NCBI GenBank assembly: GCA_040386355.1
Contig: JAZKFP010000056.1
Location: forward strand, 60,612-124,611
Length of the DNA: 64,000 nucleotides
Direction: 5' to 3'
Origin: JAZKFP01 sp040386355
GTDB taxonomy: Bacteria; Pseudomonadota; Gammaproteobacteria; Pseudomonadales; UBA6940
The position numbers and the translations under genes were made by a program. This document shows, piece by piece, positions 1 to 8,346 of the stretch (position 1 is the first letter of the stretch; every line of letters begins with the position of its first letter). A model generated the notes under the pieces. It was not told the DNA's origin. It saw nothing but the letters and a program-made list of their open reading frames with translations, and made no database searches.

Positions 1-5
1 TTTTA

Positions 6-128
6 ATGGAGCAAAATACGCCTGTTTGGATTGCGAGTTATTCATCATGCGGTAATCGTCTTATATCAATCAATGATGATGGAAGTATTGAAACGGCTGC
101 TGAGGAAGAAGAAGATGGTGAATTGTGA
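6..128 (+). CDS. Small hypothetical protein, possibly 5'-truncated by the window edge
   Basis: Reading from the ATG at 6 gives 40 residues ending in an acidic tail (AAEEEEDGEL). No stop precedes the ATG inside the window, so the gene may begin further left. It overlaps the next gene by 14 nt, as in tightly packed phage operons. No family recognised. Confidence 0.45.
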   Translation: MEQNTPVWIASYSSCGNRLISINDDGSIETAAEEEEDGEL

Positions 129-435
129 TTGCTGGAAATGCTTCGAGGCTAGAAGAGGAAAACAGTTTCCTTTAGGTCCAAATCATATGATCGTATGCTC
201 GCAATGTGGCTACAAGAGATGCCCAAAAGCGCATGACCATAATTTTAAATGCACAAGTAGTAACGACCCTGCACAAACCGGAAATTTTGATAGCAATACA
301 ATCATGGGAACAGCTAGACAGATTAGCGGCAGACAAGCTAATGATACTCAAGAGATTGCGGCAAGAATGAATATTAATAAAGAAGAATACAAAAGCGGCG
401 ACCAGGAACCCCTAATCCAAACCACGAAAGAGTAA
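115..435 (+). CDS. Cys-rich, probably zinc-binding small protein
   Basis: A 106-residue protein starting at ATG 115, chosen because GAGGAAG at 102-108 gives a good ribosome site. Cysteines come in two clusters: CDCWKC at residues 4-9 and CSQCGYKRC at 28-36, followed by HDH and another Cys near 46. The spacing suggests a zinc ribbon or small zinc finger, so nucleic-acid binding is plausible but inferred. The C-terminal half is hydrophilic and looks disordered. It overlaps the preceding small gene and shares its direction with the whole left-end accessory cassette. Confidence 0.55.
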   Translation: MVNCDCWKCFEARRGKQFPLGPNHMIVCSQCGYKRCPKAHDHNFKCTSSNDPAQTGNFDSNTIMGTARQISGRQANDTQEIAARMNINKEEYKSGDQEPLIQTTKE

Positions 436-506
436 CCCACGCGGTGCGCATTATGAAGAGGCGGCGCGGGTATTGTTGGAGTTAGATTATCACTGAGGAA
501 TTGATT

Positions 507-1094
507 ATGCCAACCGGATATACTGAAAAAATTAGAGATGGAATTAGCTTTAAAGAATTTGCACTAAATTGCTCAAGGGCGTTTGGCGCGCTTATTCATA
601 TGCGTGACGATCCTATGGATAAAGAGATTCCTAAGTCAATAATCGTAAGCGATTACGATCTTGTCATGTCACAAAAAATCAAGAGAGAGCTTGAAGAGTT
701 ATTAAATTTGCCTCGCTCAGAAATTCAGAAAAGAATTGATGCAGAATATGATTCCGCAGAAAAAAGACGTATTGAATCACTAAAAAAAGATACAGATCTT
801 AAAAACAAATACGAGATAATGCTTAAACAAGCCATAGAATGGACTCCACCTACTCCCGATCATGCTGAGCTTAAAAAATTCATGATCGAGCAGATTCAAC
901 AGAGTATTCGATGTGATTGCTCTGTTGAATATTTGGAAATTCAAACTTCAAAAATGAGCGTTGAAGAATGGCGCGCTGAAAGTATCGAACGATTGAAATC
1001 AAGAATTAAACATCACGAAGAAGAATACGCAAAAGAATGTAAGCGCGCCGAAGAAAAAACCGCATGGATTCAAGCTTTGAAAGGCTCGTTATAA
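507..1094 (+). CDS. Phage hypothetical protein with charged helical C-terminus
   Basis: 195 residues from ATG 507, preceded by GAGGAA at 495-500. The N-terminus (MPTGYTEKI...FALNCSRAFGALIHMRDDP) resembles a conserved phage protein type that begins with MPTGYT and carries an ARAFGA-MRDDP block; this is from memory of phage proteins, not a search. The rest is rich in Glu, Lys and Arg and should form long helices or coiled coil (about residues 55-105 and 150-190). Function unknown. It is followed by two more small genes in the same direction. Confidence 0.65.
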   Translation: MPTGYTEKIRDGISFKEFALNCSRAFGALIHMRDDPMDKEIPKSIIVSDYDLVMSQKIKRELEELLNLPRSEIQKRIDAEYDSAEKRRIESLKKDTDLKNKYEIMLKQAIEWTPPTPDHAELKKFMIEQIQQSIRCDCSVEYLEIQTSKMSVEEWRAESIERLKSRIKHHEEEYAKECKRAEEKTAWIQALKGSL

Positions 1095-1149
1095 GTCGAT
1101 CCAATCAACACATTACAATAACGTGTCGATAAAATGAGGAAATTTGAAC

Positions 1150-1452
1150 ATGAACGAGCAAGATTGGACTGACAATCTCATGAATCACGCCGTTCAACAA
1201 AAAGATATTGCCGAATTTGATTTAAGAAAGTTTGAAGAAATAGAAATGCAACTTAACCCTAAGCAAGACAAGACTTTCTACCATGAAGGTTTTGCTGATG
1301 GGTTTGAATTGGCAGAATCAAAATTCAGAAAAGGCTATGCTCGTTATGAGAAACTACGTAAATTAAACGCGGATCAATTTACTAAGTTGTTTCAAGAGCA
1401 TTTAAAGCTTCAAGGCGCTAAGACATTCGATGAGATGGTGGATGAGTTATGA
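1150..1452 (+). CDS. Small hypothetical phage protein
   Basis: 100 residues starting at ATG 1150, with AGGA at 1137-1140 as ribosome site; the upstream TTG at 1144 is too close to it. The product is acidic and predicted helical, with no signal peptide or membrane segment. No family recognised. It lies in the left-end plus-strand cassette. Confidence 0.55.
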   Translation: MNEQDWTDNLMNHAVQQKDIAEFDLRKFEEIEMQLNPKQDKTFYHEGFADGFELAESKFRKGYARYEKLRKLNADQFTKLFQEHLKLQGAKTFDEMVDEL

Positions 1453-1488
1453 AATTGCTTAAATGAAAACTTAAAAGGGGTATAAATC

Positions 1489-1806
1489 ATGACACTTTAC
1501 ACAACTGAAGAAACTCAAGATAAATTTGTTTTTCAAGCGCATTCTGAAATAAAACAATTCATCATTGATGAGTTTAAGAAAAATATCGAGGCAGACATTA
1601 AGGTCCGATATTTAGAGAAACTAGAAGCGACAGATGAAGAGATTTTTTCTGTTGGAGTGTTTGATGGACACGTAATATTCGAAGATAAAAAGAAGTTTTG
1701 GAATCAATCTTTTAGAGTTGATTCTGTAAGTGTTGATGAGATTAAAGAATATATGAAAGAAAAACTTGTTCCTAAATTGATTAGTCAGTTTACAGAAGCC
1801 GCTTAA
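1489..1806 (+). CDS. Small hypothetical phage protein
   Basis: 105 residues from ATG 1489 with AAGGGG at 1475-1480. Mixed helix and strand composition, soluble and slightly acidic. No motif recognised. The following 100 nt hold paired hairpins and no T-run, so transcription probably continues or restarts before 1910. Confidence 0.55.
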   Translation: MTLYTTEETQDKFVFQAHSEIKQFIIDEFKKNIEADIKVRYLEKLEATDEEIFSVGVFDGHVIFEDKKKFWNQSFRVDSVSVDEIKEYMKEKLVPKLISQFTEAA

Positions 1807-1841
1807 TATTCAGATCTGTTCAAAAATAATATCTAATGACA

Positions 1842-1885
1842 ATGATCGTATTCTTCAAGTACGATCATCTCGCCTAACCCTAGGC
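1842..1885 (+). promoter_or_regulatory. Two adjacent hairpins in the leader of the secreted-protein gene
   Basis: ATGATCGTA (1842-1850) pairs perfectly with TACGATCAT (1860-1868) across a 9-nt loop, and GCCTA (1872-1876) pairs with TAGGC (1881-1885). There is no T-run, so this is not a simple intrinsic terminator. The hairpins lie 25-65 nt before the start at 1910 and may be an operator, mRNA stabiliser or translational control element. Confidence 0.4.
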
Positions 1886-1909
1886 AAGGACTTCACTAAG
1901 GAGCTTCAC

Positions 1910-2509
1910 ATGTTTCGATCAATTTTGGTCGTGCTTTTTCTCGCCTGCTCTACGCCTTCATTCGCAGGGTATATCAACCACCAGTTCACAATGCAGCGTC
2001 AAGATAATAACGAAATTTGGGCATTTTTTGTTGAGGTTAATGAAGATTGGTATTTACCATCACGTAATTTCACCGCAATGCCAGGTCAAGACGAATATAC
2101 AAACGCACAAGGGCAAAGGTCTGGTCTAGATCACGATTTTGGCAGTGGTATAGGCAACGCTTACGGTTTATTTTCTGAAGGAAGAATTGATTACATGTTT
2201 TCTGATTGGTCTTTAACTTTCAATGAAGACAATAAGCTGTCAGGTATTGGAGGCTTTGCCTGGACTAATCAAACAAATCCATTCTACGGCGGACAATTAA
2301 ACTTTTTTGCATGGGGTCCAAATTTAATAAATTCGTTTAACCCTGAAATAACCAGCGATAATAGAATGATATCTGATGTGATTTCACATGGCATTGCAGA
2401 TAGTGACGGCGATTCTTCCGTAACTGAACCGGCTTCTTTCGGTTTATTCGGCTTATCGTTAGCGCTCTTATGTGCATTTAATCGGGTTCGTGCGCATAAG
2501 ACAAATTAA
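1910..2509 (+). CDS. Secreted protein with PEP-CTERM-like C-terminal sorting signal
   Basis: 199 residues. The N-terminus is a clear Sec signal peptide: MFR, a hydrophobic core SILVVLFLACS, then TPSFA with cleavage expected after Ala20. The body is rich in aromatic residues, Asn, Gly and Asp, as in extracellular beta proteins. The last 30 residues have the PEP-CTERM pattern: TEPASFG, a hydrophobic span GLFGLSLALLCAF, then a basic tail NRVRAHK. PEP-CTERM proteins are normally processed by an exosortase in exopolysaccharide-producing bacteria. Here the gene sits in the prophage accessory zone beside a TROVE gene, so it is a candidate lysogenic-conversion gene. The ribosome site AAGGAG at 1898-1903 supports the start. 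The passenger function is unknown. Confidence 0.75.
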   Translation: MFRSILVVLFLACSTPSFAGYINHQFTMQRQDNNEIWAFFVEVNEDWYLPSRNFTAMPGQDEYTNAQGQRSGLDHDFGSGIGNAYGLFSEGRIDYMFSDWSLTFNEDNKLSGIGGFAWTNQTNPFYGGQLNFFAWGPNLINSFNPEITSDNRMISDVISHGIADSDGDSSVTEPASFGLFGLSLALLCAFNRVRAHKTN

Positions 2510-2521
2510 ATGTGCAGTTGA

Positions 2522-2550
2522 TTGACTTATTAATTATTCGCGAATACTAT
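2522..2550 (+). promoter_or_regulatory. Sigma70 promoter for the small RNA upstream of the TROVE gene
   Basis: TTGACT at 2522-2527 and TACTAT at 2545-2550 are separated by exactly 17 bp. Transcription should begin near 2557, just before a hairpin and terminator, so the unit looks like an independent small-RNA gene. Confidence 0.7.
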
Positions 2551-2556
2551 TGAGTC

Positions 2557-2656
2557 GTTCTCGTGGTGAAGATAACAGTTACTTCCGGCTATGAAATGAT
2601 ACTGTTATCGCCCGTTCCCGAAGCATTAAAGAGCTGCGTTTATTCGCGGCTTTTTT
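2557..2656 (+). ncRNA. Candidate Y RNA (Ro-associated small RNA)
   Basis: A unit of about 100 nt bounded by a sigma70 promoter and an intrinsic terminator, directly upstream of the TROVE gene. Its core is a perfect 9-bp stem, GATAACAGT (2571-2579) with ACTGTTATC (2601-2609), capped by a 21-nt loop. Below that a bulged GAA is followed by a short GGU/GCC helix, so the overall form is a long bulged stem. Bacterial Y RNAs are typically encoded beside rsr (TROVE) genes and have a long bulged Ro-binding stem. The position, size and shape fit, but I could not identify the tRNA-like module of YrlA RNAs. Family membership is therefore inference. Confidence 0.55.
2632..2656 (+). terminator. Rho-independent terminator of the candidate Y RNA
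   Basis: AGCTGCG (2632-2638) pairs with CGCGGCT (2645-2651) with one G-U pair, a TTTATT loop, and six T residues at 2651-2656. It lies 16 nt before the TROVE start, so TROVE mRNA must come from read-through or from a promoter not recognised here. Confidence 0.75.
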
Positions 2657-2671
2657 ATTATAGGTATTCCT

Positions 2672-3991
2672 ATGCAAATCAATTCAAAAGTTCAGCGCAT
2701 TTTTACTCATGAAGGCGCAACCGCAAAACATACCCAACCAATTCAAGAATTAAAAAGAACCGTACTTTCCTGTTTATTATGGGAATCTGGATTTTATGAA
2801 TCTGGCGAAAGTATATCTGAAAGAATTAAATCACTTATTTTAAAATGCGATCCTGTTGATGTTGCAAATTTAGCAATTGAAGCCAGAGAAAAGCATCATC
2901 TTCGCCATGTTCCATTATTTATAGTGCGTGAACTATCTCGCACAATCCAAACAAAAATTAATCTTGCCGATGTTTTATCCAAAATTATCCAAAGACCTGA
3001 TGAAATTACCGAATTTTTAGCTATGTATTGGCTTGAAGGTAAAAGCCCAATATCAAAGCAAGTTAAAAAAGGACTTGCGCGAGCGTTTGGAAAATTCAGC
3101 GAATATCAACTTGCTAAATACAATCGTGACAACGCAATTAAACTGCGCGACGTGCTTTTTTTGGTTCATGCAAAGCCAAAAGATGATGAGCAAGCAGAGC
3201 TTTGGAAGCGTTTAGCAAATGGAACACTTGAAACGCCCGACACGTGGGAAGTTGCTTTATCGTCTGGCGCAGATAAAAAAGAAGTATTTGAGCGATTACT
3301 CCGTGAGAAAAAACTTGGATATATGGCCCTGCTTCGTAATTTGCGCAATATGTCTTTATCTGGTGTAGATCAAGATTTAATTTTTAATGCTTTACGAGAT
3401 GGCGCTGAAAAATCTAAAGCGCTTCCTTTTCGTTACTTAGCCGCTGCGCGAGCTGTTCCGCAATGGGAAGAGCAAATCGATGAAGCGATGCAACTTGCCA
3501 CGAAAAACATAGAAAAATTAAATGGCAAAACTGTACTTTTAATTGATATTTCAGGATCAATGAGTGATTCATTATCCAGTAAATCTGATTTACGTCGTAT
3601 TGATGCGGCCTGCGCATTGGCTGTGCTTGCGCGTGAGTGTTTTAAGGATTGCCATGTTGTAACGTTTAGTCACCATGTGATTGGGGTTCCTCCACGAAGA
3701 GGAATGGCTCTTGTTGACGCAATTATGAATTCTCAGCAAATGGCTGGAACGTATCTTGGTCAATCAGTAGCGGCCATGAATGAACAAGTGCCATATGATC
3801 GTTTAATCGTAATCACAGATGAGCAAAGCGCAGATTCTGTTCCTGATCCATTGAATAATGGTTACATGATTAACGTTGCAACAAATAAAAATGGCGTTGG
3901 TTATGGTAAATGGACGCACATTGATGGATTTTCAGAATCAGTTATTCAGTACATTGCTGAGATTGAATCTGCAAAAGTCGAAGCGCGGTAA
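2672..3991 (+). CDS. rsr: TROVE-domain Ro60/Rsr-like RNA-binding protein
   Basis: 439 residues, close to the size of short bacterial Ro orthologues. Residues about 10-270 form the TROVE domain, a ring of helical repeats that binds misfolded RNA and Y RNA; the N-terminal block (THEGATAKHTQPIQELKRTV and the following LLWESGFYESGE) is characteristic. Residues about 285-435 form a von Willebrand A domain with an intact MIDAS: DISGS near 293-297, and a TDEQS segment near 385. Ro/Rsr proteins act in RNA quality control and can tether PNPase through Y RNA. The start has AGG at 2662-2664. A small-RNA gene lies immediately upstream, the expected arrangement for a Ro and Y RNA pair. Phage-borne Ro proteins are known mainly from mycobacteriophages, so this context is unusual. 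Confidence 0.92.
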   Translation: MQINSKVQRIFTHEGATAKHTQPIQELKRTVLSCLLWESGFYESGESISERIKSLILKCDPVDVANLAIEAREKHHLRHVPLFIVRELSRTIQTKINLADVLSKIIQRPDEITEFLAMYWLEGKSPISKQVKKGLARAFGKFSEYQLAKYNRDNAIKLRDVLFLVHAKPKDDEQAELWKRLANGTLETPDTWEVALSSGADKKEVFERLLREKKLGYMALLRNLRNMSLSGVDQDLIFNALRDGAEKSKALPFRYLAAARAVPQWEEQIDEAMQLATKNIEKLNGKTVLLIDISGSMSDSLSSKSDLRRIDAACALAVLARECFKDCHVVTFSHHVIGVPPRRGMALVDAIMNSQQMAGTYLGQSVAAMNEQVPYDRLIVITDEQSADSVPDPLNNGYMINVATNKNGVGYGKWTHIDGFSESVIQYIAEIESAKVEAR

Positions 3992-4003
3992 GTAGTCGCG
4001 CTT

Positions 4004-4183
4004 TTATGTTTGTACATAACCTGGAATATTAAACGGCTCGTTCTCATCGCCATCAAAATATTCAACAATACCTGTATCTGGGCATGAAGAATACCAAACA
4101 GCAGGCGGCTTTGGTTGGCTTGCTAAGCAGACGATAGCTTCAAGAATATTTTCTTTAGTTAATGTTTCTGGAAATGTATTCAA
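4004..4183 (-). CDS. Small acidic hypothetical protein (TTG start)
   Basis: 59 residues read from TTG 4183 to TAA 4004. GGGG at 4191-4194 gives a ribosome site 7 nt before the TTG. The product is acidic (YFDGDENEPF near the C-terminus) with two Cys residues. It follows the other small minus-strand gene by 11 nt, so both probably form a mini-operon facing the TROVE gene. No family recognised. Confidence 0.5.
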   Translation of the reverse strand: MNTFPETLTKENILEAIVCLASQPKPPAVWYSSCPDTGIVEYFDGDENEPFNIPGYVQT

Positions 4184-4194
4184 AATTAAACCCC

Positions 4195-4359
4195 TTAAAT
4201 AACACTGATAAATTTTAGATTTCTTGGAATAACATATCGCGCTTCTCCATCATCCATTTGATCTAAAATTCTAGCGCACTCTAAAATCGTCTCAAAAAAT
4301 TCTTCAGTTTTCAATTTTTTTTCTTCTTCAAGGGCTGCCATTTCTATTGCGTAAGGCAT
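4195..4359 (-). CDS. Small helical hypothetical protein
   Basis: 54 residues from ATG 4359 with a good AAGGAT ribosome site about 10 nt upstream. A Glu/Lys-rich amphipathic helix spans residues 3-30. First gene of a two-gene minus-strand unit that diverges from the membrane-protein gene at 4391. Function unknown. Confidence 0.55.
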   Translation of the reverse strand: MPYAIEMAALEEEKKLKTEEFFETILECARILDQMDDGEARYVIPRNLKFISVI

Positions 4360-4390
4360 TATACTTATCCTTTTTGTCGGGATTTATTAA

Positions 4391-4609
4391 ATGTCGTTTA
4401 TTAATGGTCTGCGCATTACTGGCAAATACATTTTAGATTCTATTATCTCAATGTTTGCTAGTATGTTTTACGCCTTCCTTGGTTTTTTACTGGTTACTTT
4501 CACGCTCGGTTGTTTTGCGTGCCTTATTTATTTTGGGGTAACCGGCGGCCTTTGGTCTGGAATTATTATGGGTGTTGTGATTATGTTTCTATTGTCTGCG
4601 CTCGGATAA
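4391..4609 (+). CDS. Small membrane protein
   Basis: 72 residues with two predicted transmembrane helices (about residues 13-45 and 50-71), separated by a short Gly-rich turn. The 3' end overlaps by 21 nt the convergent end of the late operon. The ribosome site is weak, so expression is less sure than for its neighbours. Function unknown. Confidence 0.5.
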   Translation: MSFINGLRITGKYILDSIISMFASMFYAFLGFLLVTFTLGCFACLIYFGVTGGLWSGIIMGVVIMFLLSALG

Positions 4610-6625
4610 AGGCTTACTTACTTCAATAACGGTCGGTTTAATATCCGCTTCTGTCGAACTATAGGCCGCATCACGCGCAATAATTTTTGCAAATTCTTTC
4701 ATAGCTCGATCTGTTGTAGCATCCCACGCTTTGCCAGATTTAGAAGTGGAATGCGTTTTAGCAAGAATCGCCCTGCCAGCTCTTGTAGTAAGTAATTTTG
4801 ATAAACCAAGAACACTACCAACGCCAGACGCAATAGTTGCAGTTTCTCCAACACCGCCACCAATTACCGCACCACCACCAAAAATAGTAGCCGCATCCAT
4901 TTGTCGAATGCCAGTAGGTGGATTTTCTCGAAATTGTCCAGCACGTCGAATAACAATCATTAAATCGGACAAGCCTTTCAATTCTTGAAATTCTCTTTTC
5001 GTAAATATTTTTTCGTTTGCGCCTTCAAGTTTATTTAAATAGCTTGCGTATTTTTGCGGCGAAAAAGTCTCTTCACCGGCTTCGGTTGCCGTGTCAATTG
5101 CTTCACGCAAAAGCTTTGTTTTAAGCGCTTGCTGGCCTCTATCGTCCAGCTTTGAAACTAAGTCTTGCGCTTTATTTCCGCGATCTCTTAAAGCAGTATC
5201 ACGCTTAATAAATTGCGCAATAATGTCGTCAGTATTAAAATCTTTTGATAATGCTTTTCTAAAGGTTTCTGCTTTAAATGGAACGACATTTTCTTTATAA
5301 AATGCGTTTGCTTCTCGTGCAGATTTTGCGATATTCCCGCCTTTTAATTCGGCCGCTTGCATAAGCTCATCATCAATTGCGGTTACCATTCTTGATATTG
5401 CAGCTTTTGCGTCATCAGAAACGCTACCACTAATTGAAAGCTTCTCGACTTGCCTACTTTTTTTAAGCATGGAAGAACGTAAGGCGCGTAATTCAGACCA
5501 TCTTAATTCATCCGTTCCGCCAGCTTGAGCGCTAGAATTTGCGCGTTTAAATCGATTCGTTTCGGGTCGAAGATTGTCAGCAGCAGAATATTGGCTTTTA
5601 ATTTTTTGCAATAATGAAATGACTTGTGTATCACTTCCTAATGGATCTAATTCATTTAATTTTGTTAATTGTTCATCAGCGACCGCTGCAATATTTGTTT
5701 TAAAAGGTGTATCGCCGCTGTCTTTAACAAGTCGATCTAGCGCATCGTATTTTTTGCTCGCTTCGTCTTTACGAGTTTTTAAAACACGACCAAGCGAGGA
5801 TTGAATTTCTTTTCCAAAATCTTCAAATTCATCATTATCAAATTTTGCTAATTGGCGTTCAGCTGCGGCACGCGCTTTATTTGCTTGGCCTTCTCGAAAT
5901 TTACCAATCCCAAGAACAGGCACGCGCTCTAATTGTGTTTCAGTGCGTCCTGCAACGACAGAACCTCTTTGCTCACCGACCGTGACAGGAATATCGTATT
6001 CTTTTGAAAGCTTATTCATTTTAGTAGAGCGTTCCATCACTTCGGGTGATGAACCTCTCACACCTTTTAATGCTTTACCAGCGGTAGCTAATGCGCCAGT
6101 GGTTGCTCCTGAAAAAGCCGCGCCTTTAACGGCATTAGATAGCCTTGAATCATCTTCATGTTTAAATTGTGTTGCGCCAATTGCGCCGCCAGCTAATGCA
6201 GATGTTCCAATTCTTTTTGCAATACCGCCAACCACTCCGCCAGGAACTAATAAGGTCGGACCAACTTCTCCAACGAATTTACCCGCAGAACCTGCAAAGG
6301 ATTGACCGGCTGGCGACTCTTCAAAATCTTGTCTTTGCTGTTTCACGTCTTTTGTATAATTTTGAACCGTATCTTTATCTGCAATTCCAACCGCTTCACC
6401 CGCTTCAAGCCCTGCTTGTTTTATCCCTTGGAATAATTGCCGTCCACCTTGCCCAACGCCACGAGCAAAGTTTCCAATCGATGAAGGCTCTGAATTTTCG
6501 GTTTGTGTTGGCTGCGATTTAGATTTTAATTCAGCGTATAAATCTCTAGGCTTTGCTGGCGTTTGAGATGAAGAGGCTGGATTTTGTTGATTGCTTTGAA
6601 GCTCAGCGTATAAATCTCTCGGCAT
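4589..6625 (-). CDS. Large internal virion / DNA-ejection protein candidate
   Basis: 678 residues, last gene of the late operon. Two copies of PRDLYAEL occur at residues 2-9 and about 26-33, each in a low-complexity Gln/Ser/Pro segment; such repeated short motifs may be docking signals. A Gly/Ala-rich zone (about 100-190) with membrane-active character is followed by long charged helices to about residue 600, then another Gly-rich hydrophobic stretch. In podoviruses, large helical proteins with Gly-rich amphipathic zones encoded next to the tail nozzle genes are ejected with DNA to form a trans-envelope channel. The role is inferred from composition and position. Confidence 0.6.
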   Translation of the reverse strand: MPRDLYAELQSNQQNPASSSQTPAKPRDLYAELKSKSQPTQTENSEPSSIGNFARGVGQGGRQLFQGIKQAGLEAGEAVGIADKDTVQNYTKDVKQQRQDFEESPAGQSFAGSAGKFVGEVGPTLLVPGGVVGGIAKRIGTSALAGGAIGATQFKHEDDSRLSNAVKGAAFSGATTGALATAGKALKGVRGSSPEVMERSTKMNKLSKEYDIPVTVGEQRGSVVAGRTETQLERVPVLGIGKFREGQANKARAAAERQLAKFDNDEFEDFGKEIQSSLGRVLKTRKDEASKKYDALDRLVKDSGDTPFKTNIAAVADEQLTKLNELDPLGSDTQVISLLQKIKSQYSAADNLRPETNRFKRANSSAQAGGTDELRWSELRALRSSMLKKSRQVEKLSISGSVSDDAKAAISRMVTAIDDELMQAAELKGGNIAKSAREANAFYKENVVPFKAETFRKALSKDFNTDDIIAQFIKRDTALRDRGNKAQDLVSKLDDRGQQALKTKLLREAIDTATEAGEETFSPQKYASYLNKLEGANEKIFTKREFQELKGLSDLMIVIRRAGQFRENPPTGIRQMDAATIFGGGAVIGGGVGETATIASGVGSVLGLSKLLTTRAGRAILAKTHSTSKSGKAWDATTDRAMKEFAKIIARDAAYSSTEADIKPTVIEVSKPLSERRQ

Positions 6626-8346
6626 TATTGCACCCCAAAATCTTGCATCGCTTGCTCGCGAGTTACGCCGTATTTTTCCATCGTGTAATTAATATCTTCT
6701 TCTGTAAAATCACCGACAATTGGAGAAGTGTACGTTGTGATTTTATTTTGGCTGTTTGAATTAGTACTGGAGCCAATATTAATTCCTTCACGCGCAGCGG
6801 TTTGATTTGCTGCAAGATTCTCTTCTGCTTTTGCCGTGAATTGTTCATAACGCGCTCTAAATTCTTTAGGACCGTTGCTTGGATTAAACATAGAATCTAA
6901 TAATTGCTTCATTTCTTTTTCGCCAGCCGCAGCACCGGTAATTTCTTTTTTGTATTGATTAAAGAATTGCATCACAGAGCCTTCGAGCTTGCTACGCTCT
7001 GCGTTAAATGTGGCAAGCCCCATCGTATCAAGCCCAGCTTTATCTACTACCTGGCCAGCAGCGGATTTCAATCCACCCCATGCCGTTAAATACTCATCTT
7101 CATATTCAGAGGCAATCGTGTCTAAATTTCGAATTTCTTTTTGTCCGCTTAATATGTCGGCTTGAAGTTTATTGGTTGTGGCTGTGGTCGGTGCTTGAGC
7201 ATCTCCACCCATATTTATTTCTGTTCTATTACCTTTAAACTCTCCCAACGCTTTAAAAGATGCTGTGTCATCGTCGTATTCTTTAATTAACGATTCAGGC
7301 GTAGCTTTGCCTGATTGGAGTCGTTCAAAATCGGATTGTAATTCTCTACTTAATTGAGGGTATTGAGCCGCATATTCCTGCATTAGCTGAGCTGCGCCTT
7401 CGACATCGCCTCGTTTTAATGAAGCATTAATGTCTAAGGTCGACATTTTTTTAGCTTCAACATACGCCTCTTGCTCTTGCATTTGTCCTTTGCTTTCGTA
7501 TTGCTTAATTTGCGCAAGCGTCTTTCTATCTTCAAGAGTAGAACCGCCACCAAACATTGCTCTAGCCATTGCTAATTGAGTTCTAGCGTCTTTTTCATTG
7601 ACTGATGAAAAAAGCGCTTGCCGAAAATCAACGACTTGATCAAGGTCGTGTTCATCAACTGGATCGCCAGGATCGCTAGTTCTGTTTCGTGTAATTGCGC
7701 TGCGTTTTTTATTTCCTTTTTCGTCTTCCACTTCAACATCAATTGCAAAACGGTTTGCATCTGCTGGATTATTCGTAATGTTTGCAATAGGCGTTAAATC
7801 CTTCATGGTTTTTTTAACGCCTGGCTCGTTATTTAAATGGCCGCCGGTTAATTCACTCAGAATCGGCATTAAATTTTCAGGAGGCACGCCACCTTCAAGC
7901 GCAATATCAATTCCTGCTAACGCTTGTTGCGCTTTTAATTGAAATTGCTGTAATTCTCTATCTTCATTTTCCCATTGGGATTTACGATTAAATTCGTCTC
8001 TTTGCATATTTAATTGCGAGGCTTGCAAGCCATAAGATCGGTCGAACTGACTTGCTTGTTGTGCACGGCTTAATTGAGATTCGTTTTTTTGAAATTCGAA
8101 TTGTTTGTCACGGTATTGATCTTCAACTTGATCGCGACCACGAGAATATTGAAGCTGGCTGTCGTAGCGTTTATCTTCCATGCCTTGGCGTTCTAACTGA
8201 TTTTGCCATTGGTTTTCATAGCGTTGATCTGATATAGCATCACGAGAACGGCCATATTCCATATTTTCGCGCTGCATTTGAATCTGTTCTTTTTGCTGCG
8301 CTAAATTTACGCCTTGCAAAATACCTTGAAGAAAGAAACCGGCCAT
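6625..8346 (-). CDS. Coiled-coil internal virion protein candidate
   Basis: 573 residues. The first 150 are a Gln/Arg/Asp-rich helix with imperfect repeats (QYENQWQNQ, RYDSQLQYS and similar), a probable elongated coiled coil. The middle is mixed alpha/beta and the end is helical. Start and stop overlap those of both neighbours by one to a few nt, so translation is coupled. By position it is one of the ejected internal proteins. No enzymatic motif is visible. Confidence 0.6.
   Translation of the reverse strand: MAGFFLQGILQGVNLAQQKEQIQMQRENMEYGRSRDAISDQRYENQWQNQLERQGMEDKRYDSQLQYSRGRDQVEDQYRDKQFEFQKNESQLSRAQQASQFDRSYGLQASQLNMQRDEFNRKSQWENEDRELQQFQLKAQQALAGIDIALEGGVPPENLMPILSELTGGHLNNEPGVKKTMKDLTPIANITNNPADANRFAIDVEVEDEKGNKKRSAITRNRTSDPGDPVDEHDLDQVVDFRQALFSSVNEKDARTQLAMARAMFGGGSTLEDRKTLAQIKQYESKGQMQEQEAYVEAKKMSTLDINASLKRGDVEGAAQLMQEYAAQYPQLSRELQSDFERLQSGKATPESLIKEYDDDTASFKALGEFKGNRTEINMGGDAQAPTTATTNKLQADILSGQKEIRNLDTIASEYEDEYLTAWGGLKSAAGQVVDKAGLDTMGLATFNAERSKLEGSVMQFFNQYKKEITGAAAGEKEMKQLLDSMFNPSNGPKEFRARYEQFTAKAEENLAANQTAAREGINIGSSTNSNSQNKITTYTSPIVGDFTEEDINYTMEKYGVTREQAMQDFGVQ

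Noticed and set aside
436..506. GC-rich hairpin-like patch between the first small genes
   Set aside because: Pairing CCCACGC with GCGCGGG is imperfect and no T-run follows; no function supported.
3033..3617. Open frames inside the TROVE gene on both strands
   Set aside because: They have no ribosome sites and are explained by the strong TROVE coding frame.
5943..6522. Plus-strand frames opposite the ejection-protein gene
   Set aside because: Composition mirrors the Ala/Gly-rich antisense gene; no start signals.
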